NCBI GenBank assembly: GCA_034687125.1
Contig: JAQGBZ010000404.1
Span: forward strand, 1 to 53,645
Length of the DNA stretch: 53,645 nt
Direction of reading: 5' to 3'
DNA from: Neelides folsomi
Taxonomy: Eukaryota > Arthropoda > Collembola > Neelipleona > Neelidae
Shown here: positions 10,607 to 23,362 of the stretch, piece after piece
Layout: each line of letters opens with the position of its first letter
Position numbering within the stretch: position 1 is the stretch's first letter
The notes under the pieces: model-generated
The model's input: the letters and a program-made list of their open reading frames with translations, nothing else
The model's database searches: none
What the model was told of the DNA's origin: nothing
Position numbers and translations under genes: made by a program

Positions 10607-13600
10607 CCTGCTTTCGTCTCTGAAGGGCAGGACGTTTGAGATAGCGCCGTGCGAGACGGCAAAGGAGGACTGAACCCGGGATTCACCGGGACTCCTACCA
10701 GGCAACGACTCAGGCACTCGCCCCCATCCACTCCCTCACTTCCAGAGGCCCCCAAGATACCTTTGTCCAGAGATCAACTTCTTCGCTCCAGATATCCCGT
10801 CTATTGAGATCTAATAAATATCTTCGCATCCAGCAGATGAAGAAAGAGAGATCCAACAAACAAAGATTGAAGTGGTAAGTTAAGAGGGAGAGGGAGGACT
10901 GGAAGAAATTCACGGTCCATCGAGATGACATTCATCCCAGCTTATTTGCTCCACCCCGTCTAACTAATGAAGTCTGGAAATTGAGGAAGGGCCAACACAT
11001 TGTAAGATCTTCCATACACCCAAAGATACATTTTCATAGTCATTTATAAGCGATATTAAATCAACAATTTTATATAAAGCATTATAGTTATAAAATATTT
11101 AAATATTTATGCAACGCTTAATGTATTTAATATGGGTAATATATACATAGTATAGCTTATAGATTTATTATACTTTTATGTAATAAATAAATTATTACTT
11201 AATAGCTATTATAAAGGGAATGTATTTACATACACGCATATATTTATTTAAGTTTTAAGTACGCATACATGAACGTATACGTACATATCATACATAAGTA
11301 GCAACAAAATGAAAATATGTAAAAATGTGTAATGAATCCAAATTGAGATTTGCGGCTTTTAATTCCCCCCGACTATCAACACATTTTATCTCGCAGTCGT
11401 AAAGGAGCCGTGAATTTTGAAATACATATACCTACTAAATATATGTACATAATATATGTATAGATGTATGAATGTTATTATTTATTCATATTTATTTTAT
11501 ATGATTCCCAACTTCCTCAAGACGACTCCTTTGAACCCAGAGACGGCTCAAGATGAACAAAATTGTAAATGTATAAAAATGACTCTCTTCAATTCCTCAA
11601 ATCCGCAGAGAAATCCTTGAATTGCAGGAAATTTTGCCCAAATGAGATTTCCATAACTCGTGAAGTCAACAAATGGAAATCGGCAAGTGCAATTCCATCC
11701 ATCAGATCACAATTGGGAAATTCATCAAAAGTCGGATAATTAAATCAACAGACATTCAATGCCACGGGAGATGCCATGAGAGATGTAAAAAATAAATTTA
11801 GAATGTGGAATTTAGCCATTTAATTAAACACGGTTAATTCTTTTCATAAATACATTTTTGGTACTTTTTGTAGTTGATAGTTTAAATAGTAGTTTCGTCA
11901 GTTGCAGCGTTAATGAATTTACATAGAATATTTACTCACAATATGTTAAATATATATTTCAATATATCCTCCGGATTCTTCATCGGTATCATAAAATTTT
12001 AAATATATAAAGTACATATGTAGAATCGTGTAATGCGTGAAGAGCCACCAAGTTGTTTCTATATAATTAATTGTTTAATTAATTAAAATTCTCCATGTTT
12101 TGTTCGCATTTAAACGTTCCATTACAGGACTCTAATAAACCCTTTATTATTATACCATAATTAATAATATAAACATTTATTATTTTATCATTAATAATAT
12201 ATAACCATTTATTATTTAATTAATCAGCTACGTTTTTCATTTCATAATCAAGCGCGTACTATCGAAAAGATACAAATAAGGATACGTTAAATTGTATATA
12301 TTCTAATTGTATATAAATGCATTTAACTAATATGTATAATTAGTGTAAATAAGATGTAATACAATAATACAATGATTTAAGAATTCTGGGTTAAAAGTCA
12401 ATGAGGTCTCCTCAACGTGAAAGATCTCTTCAAATAAACTAGGAATTAAATTGAAATAGAATTTAACTTATTCATTACACAATTTTGCAATCATTGAACA
12501 ATGCCGCAATTTTATCAATGACACGATGTATGGCAGTTAAAAAGGAAAGTTGATTATTACATAATTCAAGACTAAACTAAAAGTATAAGCAAGTTAGTAA
12601 AATAATTAGGAATTTAACTCCCATTTAACCATTCAAAAAGTTAAAAGGAAACCGGTATATGTAATTTATAGAAGTGGAAGGGAAAGTGAAATTATTTACA
12701 TGGTTTAATGAATGACAAGAATTGTTAAAATAAAATAATTTTTAACTTTTAAGTAGTTTGATTAATCCATTTGATTCAGTCAGCTTATCTTTATCCTATG
12801 TTCAACCTCACAAACACTTGGGTGTTTTATGTAAAAGGGGAGTTAGTATAAGATGTATTTTATCGAATAACCTTTAGCACCACGTTAGTTTAGGTTAGGT
12901 TTATTATAAACTGTGGTTAGGAATTTATAAAACTACATGTGCTAATATATGAACTATAAAAATCAATCCTCGTTATCATCAATTTCCAACATATTCATTG
13001 GCATAAACACAAGGCCAACATTTCCCTTTCATGTTTAAACAGCCTTTGAAATCATCCCGATTCCGATCATTACTCAAAAAACTCAATTGAAAAAAATTCG
13101 AAACCTCAAAACAAATTTGCAATTAATAAACATTTAATTCCTATTAAATAAGTGTAAAAAACATGTTTTACATGCAGAGCTACGTGGACATCAACATATT
13201 ATATTGAAATTAATTAAATCATTTAAACTTTGTTCAATTGAAATAAAGAAAATCCTTATAAAACTTATATTTTGAGTAAATGTCAATTCCACAATCTTCA
13301 TGAACTCAAATTGGCACATTAGACACTTTTAATTAATTGTAAATCGTAGGCTTGATGAGAATTTGAAATGGCGGGTTTGTGGAAAAGGCAGTGAAACACA
13401 AAAAAGAAATTCCCCAATCAATTGGCAATCTACAAATAACAAAAATGTGATTTTCTCATTCCAACTTAAATACCTTTGGATTTCAAGGGTTGAACCTTTT
13501 TGTGGGTAAATTTGCAAGTTATGCCTTTGGCATTTGCTTGAGACCTGGATGGCTCAAAAAATGACCCAAAAATGAACACCTCATTTGTCAGAAAAAGCGA

Positions 13601-13712
13601 CAGTGGTGGGAATCTAAACTTCCTTTTTGGCATTTAAATCTTCGTATTAAAATGGAGGGGGGATGATTTTGGTCGAGAGCCAAAGTTGGTTCATCGGTCG
13701 GCAGGAGGAGAA
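10607..13712. other. Intergenic: EGF-Sushi-HYR 5' region and ILK 3' region
   Basis: 10607-10950 is less AT-rich and is probably the 5' UTR and promoter of the EGF-Sushi-HYR gene; no TATA box stood out. 11.0-13.6 kb is very AT-rich, with many TA-rich runs, no open frame of interest and no repeat structure that I could resolve. The ILK 3' UTR begins below 13713. Confidence 0.5.
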
Positions 13713-16700
13713 TTAAGAAGAATGTGCTTGCATCTTCTCCAAGATCGGGACGATCATGTCGAACGTCGGACGCTTCCCAGGATCTTCATTCATGCAAATT
13801 CGGATCAGTTTGGTCATATGAGGAGAAGTTCCTGGTGGGATCGACACTCGTAGATTCTCCATTGCAATCTACAATCAAATCAAATTAATATGAATTCAGT
13901 CTTATTTATTTAAAAAAAATTCAGGAAAATAAACGTAGTAAAATAAATGCAGTTAGGTGAGAATATATTTTAATAATTTAAAATGTTGGTCAATCAAAGG
14001 ACCTTCATTCCTGCTTCCATTGGAGCGAGGTCGACAAAGGGGACGTTGCGTGTTGCAAGTTCCCAAAGAATGATGGCAAAACTCCACATGTCAGCGGCCT
14101 TCAAGTTGATGTCAGATTGCTTCTTTTGCAATGCTGGAGATTTAAATCAATCAATTAATTCCAAATTATTTGAACAAATCCTCCGGTTCTTGTACCTTCG
14201 GGAGACATCCAAGACGGATGGTAAAACTTTCCCTTATCTTGGAAGCTGAACTTGGCGTCCGACATGCTAATTCGTGCGCTCAGATCCTCGTCGATCTAAA
14301 CCAAGAGAAATAATTTAATATGTTAAAAATCATTTGCGCAATATCCTGCACATGGAATTCCCTATTTTATAAATATTTAAACAACTTTCACAATGTGCCA
14401 ATTTCCAATGCCAAAACAAATTCAAACTAAGGATAAATAATTTTGGAAACTGCATATTTTAACCGTGTATCAATTTACCATGACATGGAAGCTGTTCAAG
14501 TAAAAATTTGGAACGAATTTCTCCAAACTGTGAAAGTAAGCCATGCCGCGGGCGATGTCGAGAGCGAATTTGAGAGCTTGCAAAGAATCCACAACGATAT
14601 TGGTGCTTTGGTGCAAAACTTGGTACAGCGACCCGAACGGCATGAACTGACTGATGATGACAAGGTCTGGAGGCGCGTTGCAGCATCCAATTACAGGTAG
14701 AATATTCGGATGAGAAAAAATCCTAAAGAAACCAAATCCGATTATAAAGGTTCATTTCGCCTTATAATAATAACCTACCTCATATAGCCCAAAGGGGGTT
14801 CAAAAGATAATTGAATTATGAACTGATGAATAGTTTACCGGAGTTTTGGGAACTCTTCATTGAAGTCCCTTGAAATCCTCGGGGTGCATTCGCGAAGGAG
14901 AAGGATTTTGGCCACAATTTCATTTCCTTGCCATCGCCCTTTCCAAGTTTGGCTTGACGGAGACTCGGCCAATTGTTGTGTGAGGGCCAAATCCTTCACG
15001 TTGATTCCCTTATGTCGAGACAAAGTTGCATCACCTGAAATCAACCAAAGGTAAACATTAACTTACATTAACCACTATTTATAAAAAAATACTTTCCCTT
15101 CTTTAAAAACCCTTCTAACACTCCTTCAGGAATTTTATATTTAAAATCAATTCACATTTAATTGCTAAATTAAAGGAGAATGATATAAAATAGAAATGTA
15201 ATACAATTAAAGTAAATTTGTATAATATGAAAATTATAAATGTAATAAATCGGAAAGTATGGAATATATATTCAACCTTAGATAAAATGAGGCTCATGAA
15301 AAGGATTAAGTTAATGGGTTTGTATAGGGAGAGGTTTTTTGAATCCCACCATGGGAATTTTTATGAATAAATAGCGATATGACGAGTCATTCGCTCGAAA
15401 GGAAGGAGAATTAAGGAATGCGGAGAAACCCGGGGGGTTGGAAGTGACAGGGAATCGATGGAGATCCGATGCACCTCCGTCTACCTCCTGGATTTGTCAA
15501 TGAAAAAAACCACTCACGGCTTCGATGCGTCTTGAGTCCAAGCCAGCTCTGATCTTTGTAGGGGATCTTCTTCAGGTCCTGTCCCGCTTCTGCTGCTCTT
15601 TCTATAAATAACAATCAAATCAATCCTCGCGACTCGGAAATCCTCCTTATGACTTCTCATCTTTCCTCAACCTCCAACCGCCAATCATACCACCAACCAC
15701 AATCCGATATAAAACACAATCCGTATAATATCGCAAAAACCTCAAAATATTAAATTTTTGTATTTGTTTGACAAAGCATGAAAATAAAATAATGAGTGAA
15801 TCACCATGAAGACGGTCCCCAAGAGAGCCTTTGCATTTGTCCAGCGGAGTTTCTCCATCTTTGTTGGTAATTGACACGAGAGCCCCGAACTTTGACACGA
15901 GGTCTTCGGCCAGGTCAGCGTATCCCCAAAAGCAGGCATAGTGGAGGGCAGAGTTCCCATGCTCGTTGATTCCATTCACCTCAGCTCGGTTTTGAAGGAG
16001 CTAAGAAGGAATTGAGAAATTAAACAATCAACAGCCCCGCCCACGCCCACGCAATCCATTTCCAAATGTTGTGAAACTCACGAGGCGAACGACGTCGTGA
16101 TGGCCATGGGCGGCCGCCAAGTGCAGCGGCGTGTCATCACCTTTGTTGACCACATTCACCCGGGCACCACGTTGGATGAGCAGTTCCAGGATCTTGTATT
16201 GCCCATATTTGGCTGACCAATGCAAAGGGCTGAACCCGTGGTCGTCCCTACAAACAAAACACCCACAATGAAAATAAACAAAACCATCCTCCTTTCATTT
16301 TTAACATCAAATATTTACAATAATAACCAAAAAATTGTTAGACTTTTAAATCTTTAATGTCTAATAAACTACACGATTAAAAATATATGTTTTAATATTG
16401 AAGATATATTCATTTATTCGTTGATCGTTTATTGTAAGTAATTCTTTATCCAAACTAGTCAAACTCTTATTTATAAATGTCATGGGTTGAAGGGTCAAAT
16501 TAAGTTTTAATTTTGATTTAGTGGATTTATCAAAAGAAATTAATTCAATGTTATGATGACTTATGAATCATTTTGAGTGTATAGGAAAGTGAGGGAGAAA
16601 CTCCCTTCGTCCACCTCCACTCATCTCCCCATAAAAGGAGTCTCATTAAAATTCATTGGAAAGTCATTGGAAATATTTGGAAATGGGCATTAAAACCGTT

Positions 16701-16936
16701 TTTATTCTTCATTTAATCCACAATTAGCACATGGTGTTGATTGAAATTAATCTCGTCCTCGTTCTCAACACACGCCCAAGTCCTTTCCTCGCCTTCCTCT
16801 CGAGCGGTGAGAGCGAGGGAAGGAATAAATAGATTACTTACCCTTGGTTGAGGTCGTTTTCCGTGTCTTCGAGCCAAAGACGGACCTGAAGGAGATTTCC
16901 GTCCCGGCACCAACTCGGTTGGAACATGTTTTCCAT
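13713..16936 (-). CDS. ILK: Integrin-linked pseudokinase ILK
   Basis: Cytoplasmic adaptor of integrin adhesions; in animals it binds PINCH through its ankyrin repeats and parvin through its kinase-like domain. Coding exons in gene order: 16936-16842, 16247-16082, 16000-15805, 15601-15518, 15034-14839, 14722-14479, 14295-14196, 14133-14003, 13868-13713. They join in phase to 455 aa, against about 452 in vertebrates. The start ATG gives [20 protein letters not shown], which aligns with the family N-terminus; it is the first ATG in that frame. Ankyrin repeats fill about residues 1-170 ([27 protein letters not shown]). The pseudokinase domain follows, with [14 protein letters not shown]. The HRD motif is absent (region [15 protein letters not shown]), and the DFG position reads SDAKF, as in other ILKs. 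It ends [12 protein letters not shown] plus AHSS. Neighbours are functionally unrelated. Confidence 0.97.
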
Positions 16937-17955
16937 CTTCGTTCCGGGCGAGGTCGGGAGAAGAGGAGGACGAGACCCACCGCCAATTCCGGTCAGATGG
17001 GAGTGGGAGAAGTTTCTTTCTACACGGGCTTGGCCCACATTTTTTGCAAGAGTGGGAGATTGGAAGATCCCTCGACCCCTCGTGGGCCCACACCCCACAC
17101 TTGGCAACTTCCAACGCCTCTATGAGAACGTTCAACTCCCCGAAAAAACCCGCCTCCTGATGCCTAACCCAAAACCACCCCTGACCTAACTCAATGGCCG
17201 AAAAAGAACATAAATAAATATGAAAAATTAACCTAATTTTTAATTCTTCATCAAATCTCCAATTCAAATTTACTGGACCCTAAATACTCGCTTACATAAT
17301 CTTGGATAAATGCTTTATGAATGATGTCATTTAATTGTAAAATATTTTAATGAAATAATAACTTGACAATATTTTATTTAGTAATATAAAATTCTTGGAA
17401 ACTTGTTTTAAATGTATTCTAGAACTCTTCACTTGCTTAAGTATTTAAGACCAGAATACTAATGGAAAATTAAGGAAATGTTTTACTGTTTTAATTCCTT
17501 CAAATTATACAATAGATGATTTAGTTAAATATTTACTTGTAAGATGCATTGATATGCATAGCATGATTTAAATGTTTGAACGTGATGCATTAATTGAAGA
17601 AATATGTGACAATAATTTGGCAAAAATGAGTCATATATAAGAAACAAAATAAGTTATATTTATCGCTTTTAAATAAATAAAAATTCAGGAGTTTATATAT
17701 ATAGATATAGGTATATTTATATATATTTGTACATAGATATAATCACGAATCAATTATTATCTATTTAAAAAGTTGGAAAACCAAAAACTCATTGGTTTGA
17801 GCAGAATAAAGGACATTTTGACTCGCCATTATCCCTGCGATGTAACAATTATAAAGCAACTTATTAACAAGTTATAAGTTGTTAAAATAATAACATAGAT
17901 AAAATATCTATTATGTAATATTTTGAAAATAGGTTCAAAAATGGTTTGAAGGCTT
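16937..17955. other. ILK 5' region and HEXIM 3' region
   Basis: 16937-17200 is GC-richer and likely holds the ILK 5' UTR and promoter; open frames there on both strands look like compositional shadows. 17.2-17.95 kb is AT-rich and should contain the HEXIM 3' UTR. No TATA box or other element could be assigned. Confidence 0.5.
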
Positions 17956-18896
17956 TCATTCTGAAGTTGATGACACGTTGTTTTCTCCTTGTGCCGGAGA
18001 TCCAGCAGTTCTTGGAAATGAGATGATTAGAGATGAATTGGGACCATTGCTGCTGCTGCATACTAGCCTCCGAACTTGATTTCCCTCTTCACCTTCACCT
18101 ATAATAAAATTAAAAATTGAGAAATTAATATGCGAATAAATACAAACTAATGGGATACAATTAATTATAATTTTAAATTACCGTCACAGCTACTCGTCTC
18201 TTGAAGGTCACTCGAATTAGTTGAGTATGAGCCTTCTTCTCCCGATGACTCTTCGTTAGGTATGGGTGGGTCGTCGTTGTCGGTGTCATGGTCGGATATG
18301 CTAACATTTGGGAAACCATTCCGGAGTGTTTTGTTTACCGCCTTCAGCCTCTTGTTCTCCTCTTTTAGCTTCCGAAGTTCGGAGTCTTCATCAGGCCGTC
18401 GGAGTTTTCTTTCAAGGGACTCGACCCTTTCCTCGAGCAGCTGGTACTCTTGGATCAACTCAGCCTTGGTCATTGTACTGAGGCGTTCGGCGTGGACTAC
18501 GTCGTAGGCATTTGAGAAGTCCCTTGCCAGGAAGTCCTCCTCGTCTTCGGGCGAGGAGTGAGGCGAGGGGTCGTGGAGCTGGGCCGCCTCTGCGTCCAAG
18601 TGGTACAAGTGATCATGCTCCTGCATGAGGAACTCATTGTTGTTGTTCGGGGCGGGTTGGGTTCCTCGACGGAGCCTTCGTTTCCTCAGGGGGTTTCCCT
18701 TCTGGCCGTGATGGTGATGGTGGCGACGGAGCCTCTTTGACCGCTGTTGTTTCCCATCGGGCACCCTTGGCTCGGGGCTCACTGGCCGTCTCCGCCCGCC
18801 TCCCACTCCCCCGACCGACCCCCTTTGCGCAACCATGCTCGCTCCCCGATCGCTGCCCTTCGTTCCCCCCATGGGGAACAACACCAGGCCTGACAT
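17956..18896 (-). CDS. HEXIM: HEXIM, 7SK-dependent inhibitor of P-TEFb
   Basis: HEXIM proteins bind 7SK RNA through an arginine-rich motif and, as dimers, hold CDK9-cyclin T inactive in the nucleus. Two coding exons, 18896-18182 and 18098-17956, join in phase 1 to 285 aa. Visible parts: a low-complexity N-terminus; Arg/Lys clusters (KRLRRHHHHHG and LRKRRLRRG); the inhibitory-motif region APNNNNEFLMQEHD; an acidic stretch; and the cyclin T-binding/dimer region DFSNAYDVVHAERLSTMTKA followed by a coiled coil rich in Leu, Glu and Arg. The C-terminal exon is Ser-rich and not recognisably conserved. The ATG at 18896 is the first in frame after the in-frame stop at 19082-19080. The family PYNT motif reads PNNN here, so its tyrosine is missing. 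Confidence 0.9.
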
Positions 18897-19350
18897 ATGT
18901 CGCTTGTCCTCCAGACTCCTTTTGACCCTTTCCAAGGACCCTTGACCTGCTCTTAAATGTGGTTTAGACCTCTCGGGAGGACCTTCTTGCCCAATCTCTT
19001 CTGACACACTGAGCAGTTCTGCGGCGAGGGGTTCCTTAAATACAAACCCCACCACTCCCCCCTCCGCCTCGACAACTAGTCACGCGGCGGAGAACCCCTC
19101 CCCTGCCCGTCCCCGCCCATCCCCGCCGCCATTTTCTACCTCTACCGGATAGAGCGTCGTGGGCGTGAGGAGCGTGGCGAGTTTGGAGAGCGGGCAAAGG
19201 GCGGGAGCCCTTCGGTCCCATCGTCCCATTGTTGCCGATGGCGGGGAGTGTAGGGGAGCTGAAGGGGGTTTCGATGTCGGTCCCTTGCACATCACATCGG
19301 CACATCATCTCCTTCCTCCAACATCCAGCTATTTACGATGGTGCGGGCCC
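18897..19350. other. HEXIM 5' UTR/promoter region, GC-rich
   Basis: A GC-rich stretch just upstream of the HEXIM start, open in several frames on both strands. The HEXIM frame stays open back to the TGA at 19082-19080 but has no ATG there, so this part is taken as 5' UTR. No clear TATA box. Confidence 0.5.
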
Positions 19351-22300
19351 ATCCTGTCCTTCCTCCTCACCAAGACACTCGCTGCTGCCACTGCAACCAT
19401 CCTTCTTGCTCCCATTTCCTCTCCCCAACACTCTGATGATGATGAGACATTAAATAAGATGTATTGTAAACACGCATTTTATTTATTGAACATGGTGGAA
19501 CAAAAATATGGAATTAATTACTGACATAGGACTTTGTATTCAATTTACAAGGTGACCAAACTCGGCAAAACTTCGGCTAAATCCCGACTAGTGAAACAAG
19601 CGTTTTTAAAACAAAAATGTACTACGATTAGTATTATTTAAAATACTAGGGGGTGACATGTAAATGGTTTATACTTAAATGTAAATTGGGCAATAGCAAC
19701 GTAGTTTCCTCAACTCACAGCAAACCAATTTTTATTGCAACATGAAATGAATGTGTGCATTGTTCCCCACTCTATATTAACTCTCATGTAGGAGGGCAAT
19801 AAATGGATATTTTTATTTATTGAAACTCAGGCCCTGGTATTTAAGAGAATATTTTAATAGAAAGTGTTTCGGACCCCAACACACGTTTATCAATTTTTAT
19901 CTCCCATACACAAACAAGCAAAGGAGAGAAAAAAATTTATTGAGAAAAGCAGCTCTGACTGAGTCGCAATTTCCAAGTTTTTTTTATTCTCCTAATCCTC
20001 TTCAAAGCTCCTCTTCAAAAGGCGTTTGAAGAATATAAAATAATATTTTGCACACACTCTGCACTTGGTGCATGGATAAAAACAAAAAATCTCTCTATAC
20101 AAGTATATTATACATTCATTGCTGTTCATAATATATTAAATAATATGAAAGAGGAAAGCATGAAAGAATTGAAGAACATTAAAAAGCTAGTCCTATACAA
20201 AGTAATAAGCGTGTGAGTGGAATTAACCTACGACTTTATTAGTAAATAAAATTATTAAAAATAGCGAGGAGTGTTTAAATGGAAGAGCACAATCTACCTC
20301 GGGATATACAAGAATGTGTTTGAGCTATAGAAATTAAATCTCCTCTACAGAGATGCATTCTGCGTCGAAGGGTAAAACAGAGAGTGGAAGGGCTATCAAA
20401 TGTGTTAGCCATATATCCTCTCCCATCATACTATAGGATATATATGCATCTCTTATATTCCCCTCCATGTGGTATATAATCTCTACATCCCACCCCACTC
20501 AACGACGTCAAACGACAATGGAGCTCAACATTACCAATGGCCATCAACAACACAGGACAACCAATAACCCTTGAATCGGAAATAATTCCACAGTCAAAAT
20601 AATTAGTGGAAATTGTTAAAAATTACAAATTTTTTAAATAGTCTGTAAACAAATGTTTAAATTGGGAAGCTCAGAACTTATTTATCTTTAAACTTGTAGA
20701 TATACCATATGCATGTGCTTTATTTTAAATACACACCTAACTGTTTATATAATACATATACGTACCATTACCGTGGTATACATATAAGCTATGAGTATAT
20801 ATTAAGCTATGTGTATATTGTTTCTGTATCTTGTATATATATGTAAGTATACGAACTCAATACATATAGCGCGCAATATTTGGTAGATGGCAAGTAGGTA
20901 TATATAAAAAATGGGTTGTGTGTGAGCATTTTGACATTCCTTAACCTACACAATTAAAAAACTTCAAATCCCAAGACATTCAATTCACAGAATTAAAACT
21001 TATTCACATATGTAATTGTAGAAGTAAATAGTTTAGACCATTAAAGTCATAAATACACTTTATGATATTTACTTGTATAGCCTCTTGTGCCTCGCCAATT
21101 TATTTATTATATTTGGCCTACCCTACTCCCCAATAAACTCCTATTCTTATTCATAGTTAAAACTTATTAAATATTGAGAAAACTACCTTGTATGCATATT
21201 TATACATCTACTCTACTCTACAATATCCAATTTCAGTAACATTTACCTAATACTTATGTATACTACTTATATATATAAGTTTATGTATATTATACCTACT
21301 CTACTAAACGCAAGCTTGATACTTCTAAAACTTCTAATGTAAGACTTCTAACCTATGAACTCTATGGTATGGTGCGAGAATGAGAGCAAAGAAATGCAAA
21401 GAAACAATTTTGACTTTTGACCCCAAGTCTGCAAATGTAGGATTGCAGTGACTGTGAGGTTCAAAAGGGTCCAATATGAAAAATAAAACGAAGAAGCTCA
21501 AAATGCATAAGACTACTCAAGTAATTAATTTGTAATTAACCATTCAGGTGTAAATTAAAATGTATTTACAATTCCTCTTTTGCCTTTGTTGTGGAATCAG
21601 GGATGAATTCCCATCTTTCCGCTTACCTACATAAATATTATGATACACACAAGTGTTCATTTTAAACCTACATTGTCTACCTAAGCTATTTTAGAAGAAT
21701 TCGACAAAGGTGGTAAATCCACATTGGATCACACAATGTATCTCCAGAGTACAAATAATCCTCCATTAATCCCATAGAGCTCTCTTTTTAGAGGCCTAAT
21801 AAATACGATTGAGGCGTCCGGGAAGTTTTTTAACTTCAAAATGACTTTGTTCATCAACCGGGTAGTATAATGTGAAAAGATATGGAGGAATTAACCAATT
21901 GGCTAAAAACCCTCTGCCACAATAATTAACATTTGACTAATTAATTGTGGGACCATCAGCTGGTCAAATGCCTATAAATGCTCTAGCTATTATATTTACA
22001 AAGATGAGATTCCCATTTGTATGAGCTAGTGAAATACACCAGCGACATACCGAATAACAATTCTTTCAGTTATATTTTAATAAATCTGACAGATTGAGAA
22101 GAAGAGGGAACTGAATACCGTGCAAGAACTAATGACCTATGTACATGCCCCCGAACACTCTTTCAACTCTAATTGCCATAATGCTAATTGAAGAGACACA
22201 TTTTTGATGATAGTCCCTATAAACTTAATATATTTAGTTATATTCATAATCTTGGCTAATAATATGCATGGTACATAAGTTTAGAATATGTTTTGGGTAT

Positions 22301-23362
22301 TCCTACGACCGCGCCCTCGACTTTATAATTCTCGTCCACGTCGAAGGGCTTTAATATAATTGAAATCATTAATTTAAATAATACAGACATTCATTAGGTC
22401 ATAGAGGTACGTAGGTACATGACTTGCAATTTAAGTATTCTTTGATATAATATAATATGTATATCATTAAAATATTAATTGAGTATTATTCTCCTCGCCA
22501 ATTATTGGCTTTTGAAACATCCCGCAAAATGATTGCAGGAGCTCAAAATCCATTCTTGTATCGTTGTTTTTTCAAAGACGAAGGTTGTTACATTTAGATT
22601 AATTAGGTAAATTGACAAATGCAGGTTCGCAGGTAGTTGAAATAGAGATTACCTCCTTTGTTCTGTTTTATAATTGTAATATATACTAAGAATTTAATAT
22701 TTTTAAGTTTAGAATTAACGAGTATTATTTGGCCAAAAATTCATATAGGGATAATATTGTATGATTGCTACATTAATATTCTCAACTTACACCAATTAAT
22801 TATACTTTGAACATAACTGAATGTTTATAAACAAGCTGATATACCCGGGAAATATTAAACAATCTTTAAGTTTGTTTGGTGTAGTTTGAGAAGTATATTG
22901 TATTTACGTATAGTAAATAGCCTATTAATTTTAAATTTTTGGAAAATAATACACTTTATTTCTAAACTTGACTAAATAATCTATTTATATAATAAAGTGT
23001 AATATTAAATAAATGTTATTTCTATAAAGTAGCCTAATTGAGTGTTTTTCATTTTTTACACAAATGAATCCGTTGACTCGAAAGACAATACTTTTGTTTC
23101 AACTTAATCTTATCTTTGCTCTGTTAAATGTATAATTATTACCATATTAATTTCTTTGTATTTAGGTATAATATAGTAGTTAGACGTTTACGTTGCATGA
23201 CCAACTTTTCAAGTTGAAATCAGAACTGGAAATGAAGAAAATAAATGAAAAACCTTGCTACATAATGCTATAATATCTCTTCATAATGATACACGACACT
23301 TGAGAAGTTTAGAATAGATGAAGAATAAAAAAGGTTCCAATGGAAAAAGAATAAAAAAGGCT
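19351..23362. other. 4-kb AT-rich intergenic stretch
   Basis: I saw no plausible coding exon here. It is largely AT-rich, with scattered TA runs. It presumably contains the HEXIM upstream region and the 3' UTR of the gene at 23363-27198. Confidence 0.5.

Noticed and set aside
14443..14700. Plus-strand frame of 85 codons
   Set aside because: Exact antisense of the ILK kinase-domain exon, which aligns to the family.
16713..17267. 184-codon minus-strand frame overlapping the ILK first exon
   Set aside because: It is in a different frame from ILK and runs through its donor into the intron. The ILK frame matches the family across the splice junction.
19036..19524. Short frames on both strands upstream of HEXIM
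   Set aside because: GC-driven open frames with no similarity to HEXIM; the HEXIM frame has a stop at 19082-19080.
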